A stretch of DNA of 64,000 nt, from contig NC_046680.1 in assembly GCF_009870125.1 (NCBI RefSeq), positions 14,403,501 through 14,467,500 on the forward strand, read 5' to 3'. The first letter of the stretch is position 1. Each line of letters starts with the position of its first letter. The position numbers and the translations under genes are program-made. This stretch comes from Drosophila pseudoobscura (Eukaryota > Arthropoda > Insecta > Diptera > Drosophilidae). Positions 1 to 13,689 of the stretch are shown piece after piece. The notes below the pieces were generated by a model. The model was given only the letters and a program-made list of their open reading frames with translations, was not told the origin of the DNA and ran no database searches.

Positions 1-2796
1 CTTCGTCGATGGTTTGGACTTGCTGTTGCTGCTGCTGTTGTTGGTTCTTGTGATGTCCACGCTGGTTGCGGTTGCGCTGATTGCGATTGTCCCGTCGCTG
101 GCCGCCCCAGTTGCCGCCCTGGTTATTCTGGTTGCGGTTGTAGCCGCGGTCCCCACGATTGCCCATGTTGCCGCGCTGGAAGAAGTTGCCCTGCTTCATA
201 TCGAAGACCTTCTCGTTAACGTCCACCAGATTGGTCACCTTGTCGACAAACTGCATGGCCAGTGCCTGGAGGCGGGACGGCTCTGAGCGGTGCATGACCA
301 CAGTTTCCGAGGGGTCGTCCAGGCTGGCCATCAGCTCCTCGTTGATGATCATCTTGCTGATGATCGAGTGGACCTTCGGGACGGGCAGCTCGTACATCTG
401 AGCCAGGGATGGTATGCTTATGGAAGTGTAGACATTGGAGTACGTGAACAGATAGGTGCGCAGCGACTCCTCCTTGATGAACTTGACGAGCATCTCACGC
501 ACGCGATCCGACTCGTAGAACAGATCCCACACCTTGGTGTTCATTTTCTTGTTGACAATAAAGTTGGCGCAGGCCTGCCAGTTGCCGCAGCGCATCGCCT
601 TGGCGGCGGCCACAACGTGCTCCCTCATGGATTCGGGGGGACCTACCAGGGATTGACGCTCCGAGGAGCGCAACTGCTGGTAGAAGGTCTTACTGATCAT
701 GCGACGGCGGGCATCGAACTCGTGCGCAGCAATGTAGGGAATCTCCAGCAGCATGGCGGACACCAGATAGACACACTCGAGCAGCTCCAGATTGATGTGC
801 ATGTGGAATGGCATCTGGCGCTGTTTCTCAATTTTCTCCTGTTCGGCGGAGCGTTCGTGTTGACGCTGTGGCAGCAGGCCCTGAGCCAGCAGTTCCTTGG
901 GCTTTCCGGTGACCATCAAGTCCACTAGACAGTGATGGGCGTCCTTGACGTTCTCCTGACGGAAGGCACACAGACCCAAGTTGGCCATCATGCGGTTGTA
1001 CAGGATACGCGTGGCAGGATCGGCGGCATCGATGTTGTCCTGCAGATGAGACATGAGGACCAAGTCGCGAGCCTGGAACCAATTGTCGTGCATGGCATGG
1101 TGATAGATGTGCGCCAGGATAGCCCGAGTTCGGATGCGATCGGTGTCGTCCTTGGCATAAATGAACTTGCAAAGTTTATCCATCACGTCCACCGAGGTGG
1201 CTGTGGTGGCGGGCAGCTCGCCACGCTTCTTCTTGAGCACCTCCGGATCGAATTTGTAGTACAAGTGCTCGATCTTCCTCAAGTAGATTCTGCAGCGTTC
1301 GTTGGGGTTGCCGCATTGCTCGAAGTATTGCAAAACCAATTCAATAGTCTTCACCACGTTCATCTCGTCCTTCAAGCGGGAAACATAATCGTTTGAGTGG
1401 GGATCGCATTCCTTCAGCAGCTTGGTGAACTCGTCATCCAGACGCTCAACGGCGGCCAGTGGGCAGCCACGGATATAAAACGGAGCCGTGATGTATTCCT
1501 CGTGCTCCTCGGCGACGCTCTCGCTTATGCTGATGTCGGCGTTGGCCAGGAGCAGCTTCATCATGCTCTGCATTACCTCCAGCAGCAGGGCCCAGTGCTC
1601 CATCTTCATGGGCTCGGATATCTTTTGATTGTAATCAAAGATGGCTGAGATAATGTTGAAGTGGATCTTCACCGAGACGGGCACGCCCAGGTTGTGCTGA
1701 TCGGAGATGTCTCTCAGCTCGAAGAGCAGATCGATTTGCAGGCGACGATCGGTGCGCTTCTTGCCACGGGCCGACATGATCTCCACTAATTTGGCCAGAA
1801 CCAAGGGAATATCGATCTCGGCGTCCTTTTCAAACATCTTGGGCTTCTCCACCACATGACCCTTGACAACCGTCTCCCATTCGCCATCTTCATCATCTTC
1901 GGCACGCTTGCGGATCTTCAGCTTCTGCTCCTTCCGCTTATCCTTCCGCTTGTCATCGTCTCCCTTGTCTTCTCCCTTCTCAGTGGATCTCTTCAGGAAA
2001 CGCTCACGCATATTTTGGTACTGGTTCTCGTCCTCGGAAGACTCGGTTTCACTCTCCGAATCGGAGTCCCAATCAATGGAATCGTCCGAATCCTCATCAT
2101 CGGCGGGAACCGACTTGGCGGGAGCAGATTTGGCGATCTTGGGAGCAGTCACCGACGCCTCCTTCTTGAATCCCGCATAGCTGTCATCAGCAGCCTCACC
2201 CGCATCGCTCACATGGGCCTCTTCGTCTTCAGCTTCACTCTCCTGGTCGGGTGCTTCGCGGAAGCGTGACAAATCCTCCTCGAAATCCTTGATGTACTTG
2301 CGCACCTTTTGACGCAGAGTGCCCAGGGACTTGGTGTTGTTCTTGGACAGGTTCCTTCGGCCCTCGCGGTCCTCCCAGATCTCGTTGATGAAATCCTCCA
2401 GTTCCGCCAGGCAGCGAATGTAGAAACGAGGCGTAATGCCATTTTCCTCCTTTGAGATGACGGGCAGGGCCTTGGTGTAGGCGCGCGTCAGGTCCTCGAA
2501 GCTGCTCAAGGTATTCGGTATATCCTTGATCTTCTTGTGGTTGCGGATGGTCTTGATGATACTGGTTAGGTTCTCGTACCGCTTCTCCTTGGTCGAGCGA
2601 ACCACGCGCTTGACTTCCTCCTCATCGTCGCTGAATTGCTAGGGGAGGGGATGGGCAGATGATGATGAATATTTTGCCTCAACTTGCTTCCTCTTATACT
2701 TACAAAGGCGGAGGCTTTGTTGAAGTTTGGCGCCTGGACCTCCTCCTCACTGGACTCGGATTCCGAGTCGGAACCGTTGGCAAAGAAACGTGACAT
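1..2796 (-). CDS. eIF3c: eIF3c (eIF3-S8), translation initiation factor 3 subunit C; C-terminal end cut by window edge
   Basis: Two coding exons, 2796-2704 and 2638-1, joined across a 65-base GT-AG intron in phase 0. The protein starts [19 protein letters not shown] and 910 residues are visible, about the full family length, so only one or a few codons lie outside the window. eIF3c is a core scaffold of the cytoplasmic eIF3 complex, which binds the 40S subunit and recruits eIF1, eIF5 and the ternary complex. The N-terminal quarter is acidic with Ser/Asp/Glu runs. A PCI domain is expected in the last third from family knowledge. The tail, roughly residues 848-910, is rich in Arg, Gly, Asn and Gln with a Gln run and ends near QTIDE. 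The start is chosen because it gives the conserved N-terminus and is the first ATG after the likely 5' UTR intron. The large second exon has no frame break. Confidence 0.96.
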
Positions 2797-3110
2797 GTTG
2801 TTTAGTTTCTACGCAAGCCGTTTGTCTACACTGCACCTGGAATGACAATGTTTTAATATCCACAGCCACATAATTTGGAACGGTGTTGAGGTTATGTATA
2901 AGCGGCCAACATGGCGTTTTGCAAAAAATGCATGCCACAAATTTGCCAATGAGACGTACAACCCTGTGTAAAACTACAATTTAATTCACTGCCGGCACGC
3001 TTTTCGCTAGTCGCGCAACCACTTGGCATTGTCAGAACACACGTTAAATCAAATAAACTTACTATTTTTACAGCAAAAAAACGATGTCGAATGCACAAGA
3101 CATCTAAAAG
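2797..3110 (-). promoter_or_regulatory. eIF3c: eIF3c 5' UTR with intron and TCT-like initiator
   Basis: On the minus strand a GTAAGT donor (3062-3057) and a CCAG acceptor before 2836 define a probable 226-base UTR intron, with leader exons 3110-3063 and 2836-2797. The start region reads CCTCTCTTTTAG, with a pyrimidine-embedded C at 3110. This resembles the TCT initiator that replaces the normal Inr in Drosophila ribosomal-protein and translation-factor genes. The exact start is inferred, since no transcript data are available here. Confidence 0.45.
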
Positions 3111-3155
3111 AGAGGAGACGACGCGTTTTGATATATTTGTACGTGATTTCTTAAA

Positions 3156-3163
3156 TATCGATA
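3156..3163. promoter_or_regulatory. DRE, DREF-binding element (TATCGATA)
   Basis: This is a perfect 8-base palindromic DRE about 45 bases upstream of the inferred eIF3c start. DREs mark Drosophila housekeeping promoters, which fits a translation factor gene. Confidence 0.7.
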
Positions 3164-3369
3164 AGTATTTTTAAAAGTCACGATGTGTGGAACAGTTATT
3201 TTCATATTAGTTTGTATATTAATATATTTCCAAAAGATGAACTTACATTTTGGCATAAAATAAATTTCATAGGCACATATTTTAGTGAGTGATTAGTTTT
3301 GGATTTAAGAATTCAAGTCCATTTTGTACAGATGAAACTTTGAGATACCCGCATCTCTGCGATATGTGC

Positions 3370-3377
3370 TATCGATA
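3370..3377. promoter_or_regulatory. Second DRE (TATCGATA)
   Basis: This is a second perfect TATCGATA, 214 bases from the first. It may add to eIF3c promoter strength or serve a divergent promoter, but no coding exon close by on the plus strand supports the latter. Confidence 0.55.
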
Positions 3378-6300
3378 AGAAAAGTGCCGGGCAATCGCAT
3401 TTATCTAAATATAGTGTATTCAAAAATATGGGCAAGAACAGAAACAAAAGTTGTTTTTTTATTTGTAAAAGTATTTAAAACCAAATTTCAAACTGGTGGG
3501 GGGGTGCCTAACTGTGGCAACATTATAGCCGGCAGCATGTTGCAGCGCATGCGTCTTTTGTACTACCGGCATTTCAGAACCAAACAAGTTCCAGTTCCCC
3601 AAACCCCACCGTCAATTTGGCGCCCATTCAATCCACGGATCATTTGGTATGCGCGTAAGTTTTTTGGCCGCCAAACGCTTTCGCGCGCGCCAACAAGTCG
3701 CATGCGTTCCCTCCTGCTCGGACAGTTTAAATCCAGCGAAGCCAACGTCCGGATAATATACTTAATTCAAATGAGTGTTTGCGATATTCAGGCGTTGAGG
3801 CCAATATCCGGTTGATTCGATTCAAGTGCCAAAAAGAATTCAATAAATTTTGTTGAACTCTTCCCCCGTGTTTGTCCGCTCGTGTGTGGTGTTGTAAACA
3901 AAATTTGGCCAAAGTGCTGAGCGTGTTCGTGTTTCCCACTTAACATTACGCTCTTCCGTATCCTGTCTGAGAGTGCCAGTGGGGTAGGGAGTGATGCCGA
4001 TGTTCGCGCGTGTGTCTGTTTTAAACACGGAAAACACTTTTCCGCAGATGTAAGCATAATAAACCATAATTGCAAATAGAGGTAAGTGTGTCGCAAATGG
4101 TTAAATTATAAATCGATCGGTGGCATCACTTGTCTCGCCTCTGGTTGCTGACATTCCAGTTCTATTATCCGGGAAATGGATGTTATGTCCGTGCAATAAA
4201 TTCACTTGCACTTACCGACATTTGAATCGTGAATACAAATAGTGCGGGTCGGGCCTCGATACTGAAACAGGAAACTGAGGGGAGAAGGCATGAAACAATC
4301 AACTGCACCTAAACTGCAGTCGTCCGTACGGAAAAACGGATATATGCATTCGCATAGCAATCGACAGGAACGGACCTCCGTGTCTGGCGGTTCTGTTTCT
4401 CTTTCCGGTCCACTTCGGCTTGTGTTTATTCCGTTTCCGCCTTTCGTTTTTTTTTCGGATCTGGGTCTATAAATCGTTGACTGGCAATTGTAAAAACTAG
4501 CTAAAGAAATTTGCATCTTAGTGCCATTTTTCTTATTGATTGGATCGCATCGTTTCCATATGAAGAAGTACACTCGGAATCCTTCCATATGACATGAACA
4601 TTTCAGTGGAAACTACTTTTTATCCCCATTTAAGACCCAAGGCCATTAACGTTTCAGTCGAGCCAAAGTGTCGGAAGCCAGAATCTTGTGTTTGTGTTTT
4701 ATTTTGGGTCTCGGGAACACCCTTTTCATGCTGCAAGCCAGACCACAAGCCAACCCCAGAGGAAAGCTCCCAAGTTAATGAAAAGAAAAAGGGAAAACCG
4801 AAACAACACAATCTCCTGGCCACTTGAAAATGCACAGAAATAAGAGAAATATGGCATGGTGGGAACGGTCTACGAGATGCCAAGGGGTGGAATAGTATAG
4901 TATGGAAAATGGGACACTAAAATGCAAGTGCAAGCGCAAGTGCAGGGACGGCATGGCGCGTGCCATTTATTAGCCTTTGGCAGCACGGGCTCAGGGGCAC
5001 AGGCCAGACAGGCAATGACCATTAACAAAAGCTACGAGATCAGGGTGGAATCCCAATGGTTTATGGCGCTTCATTGCCCAATTGTTGTCCCTTCCACCTA
5101 CCACCGTCCAACACCCACCCACACGAAGACTACGGAGTCCCATTCTCCAGCGTAATATAAACGAGGGCGTGCTTCATGACACGATCTAGTCCATCTAGTC
5201 CGTCGAGCTTCAATTTGTTTACAATTAACGGACGCGACAGCAAAACAATCTAACGAATATAAACAAATAGCCTGAAGACCATGCAAATTGATCAAATCGT
5301 ACCCATCCCATCACACCCATATACATAGCTCCCTATTTCGTGGATTTTGTTATGTTTTGAGATGCCTACAATAACTGATAGATTTACCCTGCCAACATTT
5401 TGCTTGGCAAATTTTGTAAAAGCAAATGAAAATCGTAAAATCTCATCAATAAATTCCTGCAATTGCTTTGGCGCCTACCAGCGAAAAGCTCAATTAAAGA
5501 CAAAGTTTATATGGTATAGTTTAATGGTAATGGTAATGGTAACGGTAATGCCGGAAAGCAGGAATACGTTTATCGAAAGGTGGCCCAAATGGACAAACAT
5601 TTGGGTTGTTCGAGTGAACAAATCCTCGCAGAGATAAGGACCAACCCAACCGCCTTTCTGGCTACCTTTGAGTGTGGATTCAGTGCCATGAAAAAGTTCA
5701 CCCCTATAAATATGTTTTTGCACGATATTTATGTATTTAGGTTGCCCCTGATTTATGTTTGGCCACATGCCTCTCGCCCTCACAGAATAATTTGATATGC
5801 ATCTTTGGGGCTCCTCCTTTGGTGTAGTTTATGCATAAAATACGAACCCGATCTGGAGCCTGTTATAGCGCTGCCTCCTCGCACTACTATATCTCTCTAT
5901 CTCTGTGGGCCGCATTACATCTGCTAAGACAAACTAATTTGGCCACGCTAATATATACGAATGACAGTCGTTTAATTTCAATGAGTCATAAATTTTTATA
6001 ATCCACATTCGTGGGGTCTCGCTGTACGAGCGACGCGCGTGTTCTGTCTGCTGCACACAGCGATGGCGGCATTTAGTGGCACAGTCGGCACTGAAAGTCT
6101 AGCAACCAACAAGGGCGGCTAATTAGGAGGAAAAAATGAACTGTTTTCAGGTGTTAGTCGCAAGGGAAGAGGGCACAAGGGCCCAGGGCCGTAGTGGAAA
6201 CTGAAACTTTAATTGAAATGTAAGAGACCTGTTCTGTCCTCGCATTCTACTATCATTTTTCTCTGTTTTTCTCTGTTTTAGTTTCGGAAAGTTGTTGGAC

Positions 6301-9300
6301 AGGATGTTCGTGTGAGAGTTTCATTTAACCAAACAAAACACGTCGTCAAATAATTCTGTTTGCCTGACACTTCAAGTGTGGAATTCATTTGTGAAAGGAC
6401 CCGTACCCATCCCCCCAACTGGCCGGGACTTATTCGACTTGATTTTGGTCTTTGGGATGGCGATGGTGGGAGAGAACCAATCACCACAAAACACCCAAGT
6501 AATGAGGCGAAACTTGTCAAGAGTCTCTGGTCTGGGCTGTTCCTTTGTCTTTCACTCGGTTCGTACTTTGGCACTTTTCCGACTTTGTTGGCTTTCTGAG
6601 CGACGGCGAGAAGATTGCTGGCCAGGCCATTGTTGTCCAACTTTGATTTAAATCAGCAGCGGAAGCAATCTTGCTTTGTTTCTGCAAATGGCAAATGATT
6701 TAATTGGGAAAGTTCAAAAGTAATATTCATTTATATTTCTCATTCGTGAAGTACAAAGAAGGTACAGCAGGTGTATAGTACGATAATAAATTTTCTTAAA
6801 CAGCTTCTAGAGCCATTTCCATTTGTGTTTCTAAATACCTGGATTTGGGTGTCTTTTAAAGATAAAATAGAGCCATTATCGATCAATCTGCCATCACAAG
6901 AATATTATTTTATTTGATTTCCAATTTAAAATGATATCCTTGCAAAATGAAAGTGCAAATAAAAAAGTACCAGAGTGGGTCTCCGCTCCTTCATCTTCAT
7001 CTTCAACTTTCAGATTCCTTTCTTTGCTTTCATGGAGATTGATATCGAAACCTTTTGTGTGTGAACGATTTGTGGACGGAGGAGCACGTGCCAGTGCGGG
7101 GATTAAAAGTATTGTTTTGCCCTGCGGCAGATGACGTCTGCAGAAAACACATCGATGATGCGGCAGATACGAAGGCTGCAGTTGGTAGACTGGATGTCCT
7201 TCCCCTCCTCGCAGTTTACAATGATTTGGGCCAGTGAGCAATTAGCCTTATTAGATTGTGCGTAACACGAAACCGCAGGGTTGGTCCTGCGCAAAAGCTT
7301 AAATTTTTAAAGGGGGCAGCCTTCCCGCTGTTGTTGTCCTTCGGTTATGAATTACCATCGTTCTGGTGCGCTAGTTTTTCTGCGGATTCCATCTCATTAA
7401 TTAACTAACCCGTAAGTGAACTAGACGTTGCGAATATTGTACTTTGGCCTTTGGCAAAACGCTTTTGATAAGCGCTCCGCCCTCGGAATTAATTGGAATG
7501 CCAGGCGAACGACTATTCGCCTTCTAATGGGAGGAGGAGTGTTGGCACTTGACTTGGCTCTCAGCGCGAACTAATTTATCGTTTGGGGTTTCTACCAAAT
7601 TGGATTCACGCAAAAGTTTGAAGACATAATCTCCCAAAGCTTCAAGTAATCCTTTAATTTATGATGGAAGCTCATAATTCGAAATGCGAGCCATTGCCTA
7701 TGAAATCCATTCCATTAAGTTGTATTTCTTCAATAGCATCCACCAGGACTAACGGTTGCACCTGAATCAGAGAAGATTCCTACAGGAATTCCCCCGCTTA
7801 ATTGATAAACGACAATCTTTCTTCCTTCCCACACTTTTCAGGCATTTAATGAGCTCGCCGGGGAGCATCCTCTCCGCACCGTTAGCACCTCATGTCAGCT
7901 GTCATGTAATTTAATACAAGTCGACACCCACCACCCCCACCCCCATCCCGATCCCCACCGTCGTACTCGATACCAGCACCAGCACCAGGACCAGGAGCAG
8001 AGGCAAGAGCAGGAGCCGAGGAAAGCACCCAACCAATTAACTGGGGGCCATTCAGCTCAAAATGGCCCGTGACGAAGCTGGCGGCGGCGGCGGCGGCGGC
8101 GGGGGAGGGGTTAGACAAATTACAAAATGAAAATGATATATGTGCTGATGTCCACAGGCCTCTGGAATGGGATGTGGGCCAGAAGTGCGGCCATCTAACA
8201 AATTTATGTGTCGAGGCGTCGGCGATGGCAGTTCCACTTCCGCAGGGGCAGGGGCAGGGACGCAAACTGTTGCCTGACTGATGAAGCCGCTCGACGGCCG
8301 ACCCGACTGATGCTGATCCGAGAAATGTGTCAACAAACACCCATAGATGGCCAAAATCCAGAGGCGTGGAGAGGAGAGGAGAGGGGGGCACAGATGAAAT
8401 TAAGAGCTTTGAGGCGAATGCTGAATTATGCAAATTGCTGGCATTTATGTTCTGTTCTGCTTCATCTTGGCAAACAGACAGGGGAAGAAGACAGGAAGAA
8501 GCAAGCTGCAAAATAAAAAAAGCGCGGCATAAAATTAAATTTAAATTGATGAGCCTCAAAGTGGCAGAGGAAAACCGAAATTGCCAGCATGTGAAAAATT
8601 GAAAGAAAAACGTGTGAAGGAAATCCTTGGCAGGATTTTGGGGTACATTTGCTAACAGGAAGAGTAGGTAGTACTACTACCTGCCTCTGTTACCTCCAGG
8701 GAAATTATCCCCGACTTGGGAGAGATCAAAATCAGCATTTCAGGGAGCTGCCAGGCGATCGATTGATCCCTAAATCTTCTGTGGCAACAGTTAGTGTATG
8801 TTTTCCTCTGTCTCAAGAGCCACACAACCATTTTCAATTCCATTTTGCTTTCAAATTGTCACCCGCAACAGCAATCGAATCGCTTTTGTCCAGTCGAGGG
8901 CCATTACTCAAGTGTCGTCCCCGACATTATTTATATGACCAAAGGACTTTCTCCCGGAAAACAAAGAAGAACATTTGAAACGAGAGGAAAAATTGGCACT
9001 TTTTAGCGTACAATTATATAGTTCCTGAAAATTGCAGCAGGTTATGGAGCTCAAAATGAAAACGGATGAAGGAAAATAAAGTGAAATGCAATAATGAAGT
9101 CTCTGACGTTCAAAATGATTTCATTAAAGCGCCAGAAAAGAGAGCAGAATTTCCATGCAACGTGATAAAAATACAGAAATGAAAAACATACAATAATGCT
9201 GCTGAAATACATATTAAAAATACCAAGCCAAACTATTTTATTTCATCATTTTTGCTACAACAAAAATGCGGTGCAAAACTTTTTTTGGTTAAATCATGGA

Positions 9301-12300
9301 AGCGATTTGCTTTATTTTCTGGCAACTGTTGCGTGATGGAAAATAATGTGATATGCCAAGCGAAAATTGGTCTGTTCGCACTCCTAGTTATGTGTATCTA
9401 TGTATATACGAGTATGTGTGCCGGAAGGTTTTCCGACAGTTACAATGGCTGTGCTTTGTTGTAAACTAACTTTCCATTGCGACACACTAATGCACTATAA
9501 TTGGGCCTCAACGAGGGGCCAGAACACCATCTAATTGTACCAGACAGGACTAATGTTCGTACAATGTTCCTGCATGGTTATTAAAGGCAACGCCTATGCG
9601 GGTACAGCGATATGCAATTTAAAGTTTTTGCCGCATTGATTGAGCAGGGTCGGACCATTTTCCCCATCGAGTGTTTATCCCTGCCCCAAAATGGTTTGGC
9701 ATTCCTTGTGTTTGGAGTCCGGACACTGCTCTAATGATAGGTTCAAAGCAATTTGCTGTGACAATCGATTTCGGGCCCAAAGCCGATGGAATTTCATAAA
9801 AACAATGCCTTGGGGCGATAATTTATCTAGATAATGACAATCAAAATTGTTGGTCCTTGTTCCTCTTAAAAATCTTCCTCTAGGCCTGCTCCCCTCCCCC
9901 CCAACATTAAGTGCGAACAGGCAAAGCGATTTGCAGGAAGGAAAAAACACGAAAATAAACTGAAAAAAAGAAGAGGAATGCCGAGGCGATGTTAAACGGA
10001 TAAAATTAAATATAACTATGACAATGTATTTTAATGGCTTGAGCGGAGCTTAAATTTGATTTTTTATGACCCGCTCCTCTCCTCTCCTCTCTTTAGTGGT
10101 TGCCGTATGCCCGAACATCCTAGTGCTTGGGGATATCCCATCCACAGGGTGGTGTCTGGCATCGTTAAACGGAGGATTGGATTTGCTTTGAACATTTAAA
10201 GCGCCTAATGAAAGGAAACATGTATTCATATTCATTGGATTATTGAAACGACAAGCGAATGCCTGTAAATTCCGTAAAAGCTTTGGCAATTTTTCAATGT
10301 TTTTTTCCTGAAAAATGATAATTGTATTTGTATTGTTCTTTCATTATTTTTGAGTGAATAAATAAAAAAACAAACAAAACCCATTATTTTGTAGCATACA
10401 ACCGTGCGCAAACGCCGCGTATTCAATTACATGCCGCAAAACAAATGGCCCTCGCAAATCTTTTGCCAAAGCCTGTCCCCCCCTGGTATTTTGGTATTGC
10501 TGTTCTGTTGTGTTGTGTAGGCAACGCATATTTCAGGAAAAACACACACCACCCATACGGGGGGAAATGGCAAAGGGCACGACCTACCTATCCACCCGTT
10601 CTGCGCTGGAATCCGCGTTATTTATTCCAAAAAATATACATTCCTTCGGATGCCACCCACGACAATCCCCCGAACATTTGCAGGCGACTTAACTGCATTT
10701 ATTTTGAGACGCACTAAGTCCCAAGCGACTGATAGATAAGATTTCTGCTCTCCTCTCTTCTGGTGGTGATCTCTTTTTTCTGCCCGAAGCGTGTGTGGGG
10801 CTACTGTTTGCCGAAAGTTAAGATAAAAGTGCTGCCCCTGGACGGAGCTGGGGGGCAGGGGGTTTTAAGTGGCTTTGTGTCCTGAACTACTGATAAATTG
10901 CATTGATTTATCAAATGTATGGACTCTCATACTCCCATACAAACATCACCACTAACGATTGAGTACAGACCAGGAGGTATCCTGGAGTGCAAAATAGGGA
11001 TATATCTGGGAAGTATTCAAATTTCAACTTTTTTTCTCTAGTTTAAAGTGTAGAATCTATCTATATTCTTAATATTGTTAATTCTGTTTGATGTTTGTTG
11101 TCTGTACCCCCTCCATTACCATCTGTAGAGGGTATCCAAGGGGTCGAGCGGGAGAGCACACTCTTTGGAAGTCCATAGATACGCATTTGACATCCAGATG
11201 GTCACCAGATAAGCGGACCTCTGCAGGCCATCTCCTCTGTCATAAATCACAACAGTTTGTCTCTTTTGCCGCTTCGTTTGGTTCCTTTTTGGTGGGGGAA
11301 ACGCCAGTTGTAAGCCAGTTATTGATATGGGCTAACAGGTTTATTTGTCAGCCTAATGGCAGACAGACCGAAAATAGCTCAATTTTCGTTAGAATTACGA
11401 ATTTATTCATTGTATTTACGATGCCCCATGCCCCATGCCCCCCGCAGACACAACTCATATTCGATGGACTTAAAACGGAATAATTAATCACAAGGTCCCA
11501 ACAATGTCAAAATTTCAATTAGCTAATTGTACAACAAGTGTATCAGAACAGACGACGCTACCCTACCTTCTCCCACACTACGCACTACTCCTGCACTGCT
11601 CCTCTTCTCCTGTTAACCTTTTAGCTACGGGCCAAGGGGCAAACTGAACAGTTTGCAAACAGTGCGAAAGTTGTTGACATTTTAGCCCGTTTCGGGTTTG
11701 AAACTTGGAAATGCCAGGAAATATCAGGCAGGTCTTCTTCTGCCGGCCCAGCACTTGGAATCACTTAATTAATTCGCCTTTGTTCTGAAACTTCATTTAC
11801 ATTTTGGCCATTTAAGTCATTACAACAGTCGCGTCGTAATATTCGTAATTGGCAGACAGAGAAGGTCAACACAATGAACCTGATTGCATATTGCCACAGC
11901 AATATTGTGAATCCGTCGAAGAACAAACCTACAGAAATTGTACAGAAAGCCATACAAATAATTGATTTGAAAATGAAAGGATTAATACTACTATAGTGCT
12001 CTCTGCTCTCGGGATGGGATGGGATGGGGTTTACCGGATCGAGAGTCCATACAAGACATCCAAGGGTCCAAGAGCATTCATGACGGCTCGATAAAATATT
12101 ATTTACCATTAAAAATGATGCGACACACTAGCAGGGTCTTTTTATGTGCTATCCAATTAGTCACAAGCTAATTGCTGTAATAAATTCATTAAAAATCAAT
12201 TTTTATCAGCAGGCTGTATACACGTAGAACACCATTCACACAAATGGCTGGCAGAACTTATGGGAGGAGATCATAGTGCCAACTGAAAACTTTGCCATCG

Positions 12301-13494
12301 CTTGCTCACCTCAAGATTAAGTTGTGGCAAGTTTCCTTATCTCATCCTCGAATCGACTAGGACAGAAGTCTTCCAATTAGCTGTGCAAAAGGATCCAAGT
12401 GTAATTTCAAGTTTCATTTGAAGTGGTTGCCCGACGGAAAGATTAAATGTAATTGAAAATAAATGGAATAGTTCAACAACATCAGTAGCTCCCAGTCAAA
12501 ACTAACACTACCTGGAACTGCCACAAAAGGACACACTTTTCTCACGCACTTGCACCTCTCGGGGTATCCAACAATGAGAGATTTGGCATATCTGAGAGAC
12601 TGTGCCACGCCACTTGGTGGCTGCTTCGGGTCTATGCAAAACTGTGTTAATACAGTCATACGGTTCTGTTTTCAAAGAGATCTGTGTTTATGGTCTTCCA
12701 TAACACCTTCAATGGCAGACGGCTCTATGCCGGATTGGACAATGGAAGAAAAAAGAGAGAGGCTGCCTTCCTGGGCGGAGCAAATGGCAGACCATTCATA
12801 TTTTTAGTGCTAAGAAATGACAGGACAGTCGGCCAAAAGAAAGGGTAGAGATTTCAATTACACAGACTTTCCTTTCTCGCTGGATCTTGTGGCCGGGTCG
12901 TGGGTCCCGCGTCTGGTGGAGCCATTGAAGTTTTCTGGGGCGTCAGTTACGTTTTATGAGTCACTGTATATGGGCTGTATCTGTGTGTGGTTAATGGCTG
13001 GGAATGTAATGACACGATGTGCATTCCTTGGAGTGGCATCTAGTCCATAAATCTGTAACTTAAAGCTTAAAGCCCTTTGCCACTCCAACCCAGAGGTTCT
13101 GATGCTTCTGAGGTTTGCTCTTGGCTTTAATTGAAGATGTAAGCTTACACGCGAATGCTCTGAATTTTTGCCCCAAAAGAGAATGCCGAATTAGGATGCC
13201 AGGGGAGCCAAGGGAAGGAGCCGAGCGTTTATTTATGCCCAAAGAGATTAGTAAGAGTGCATTTTAAAACAAAATTTTAGTGTTTGGTTTAAGTTAAAAC
13301 ACTCTCAGAACAGATAACAAACTGTGTTTAATCGCTTGAAAAATACTCACAATATTTAAACAATAATCGAGAGAATGCCTCTGAAAACCATAAGAATCGA
13401 ATGCCATATAATTGCATTTTCACGTATTTCAGCAACAAAATCCAATTGAATGATTCTATGGTACAAATTTTGGTTTGTTTTATTCTGTTTGCAG
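3378..13494. other. About 10 kb without a supportable gene (intergenic or upstream intron of CCHa1-R)
   Basis: No frame here shows family-like protein, spliced continuity or a long open frame; the ORFs are short and conflict on both strands. A good splice donor, GAG followed by GTAAGT, sits at 4082. It could end a non-coding first exon (roughly 3.8-4.08 kb) spliced to the acceptor at 13494, making this a first intron of the receptor gene, but that is speculative. A GGC triplet run lies at 8080-8101 in otherwise AT-rich DNA. Confidence 0.5.
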
Positions 13495-13689
13495 AAGGAC
13501 AGCATCGCATCGAGTGCAGAGATCTGTGCAAAATGCAGAAACAAGCAACGAGCAGCAGGCCATGCGAGGAAATAAATTAATCTTTTATGCTTAAACAAAT
13601 CCGGTTTTTCCGTCGAACGAGAAACAGCATTGAACGGAGCAGAATCGTACGGAGTCAGCAGTATAGCAGGAGGATATACGGATTCCCCG
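13495..13689 (+). other. CCHa1-R: CCHa1-R leader exon part with three upstream ORFs
   Basis: A pyrimidine-rich acceptor (TTCTGTTTGCAG, ending 13494) opens an exon whose coding part begins at 13690. Before the main ATG there are three out-of-frame ATGs: 13533-13580 (15 residues plus stop), 13562-13594 (10 plus stop) and 13587-13718 (43 plus stop). The last runs past the main start codon. Such a leader would be expected to lower and possibly regulate translation. Confidence 0.55.

Noticed and set aside
6278..6640. 120-codon minus-strand ORF in the upstream region
   Set aside because: It is overlapped by plus-strand ORFs of similar length, has no family likeness and no splice or promoter support.
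13630..13689. Longer N-terminus of CCHa1-R from a TTG at 13630
   Set aside because: Nuclear genes of flies start at ATG; the first in-frame ATG is 13690, and the extension lacks receptor-like sequence.
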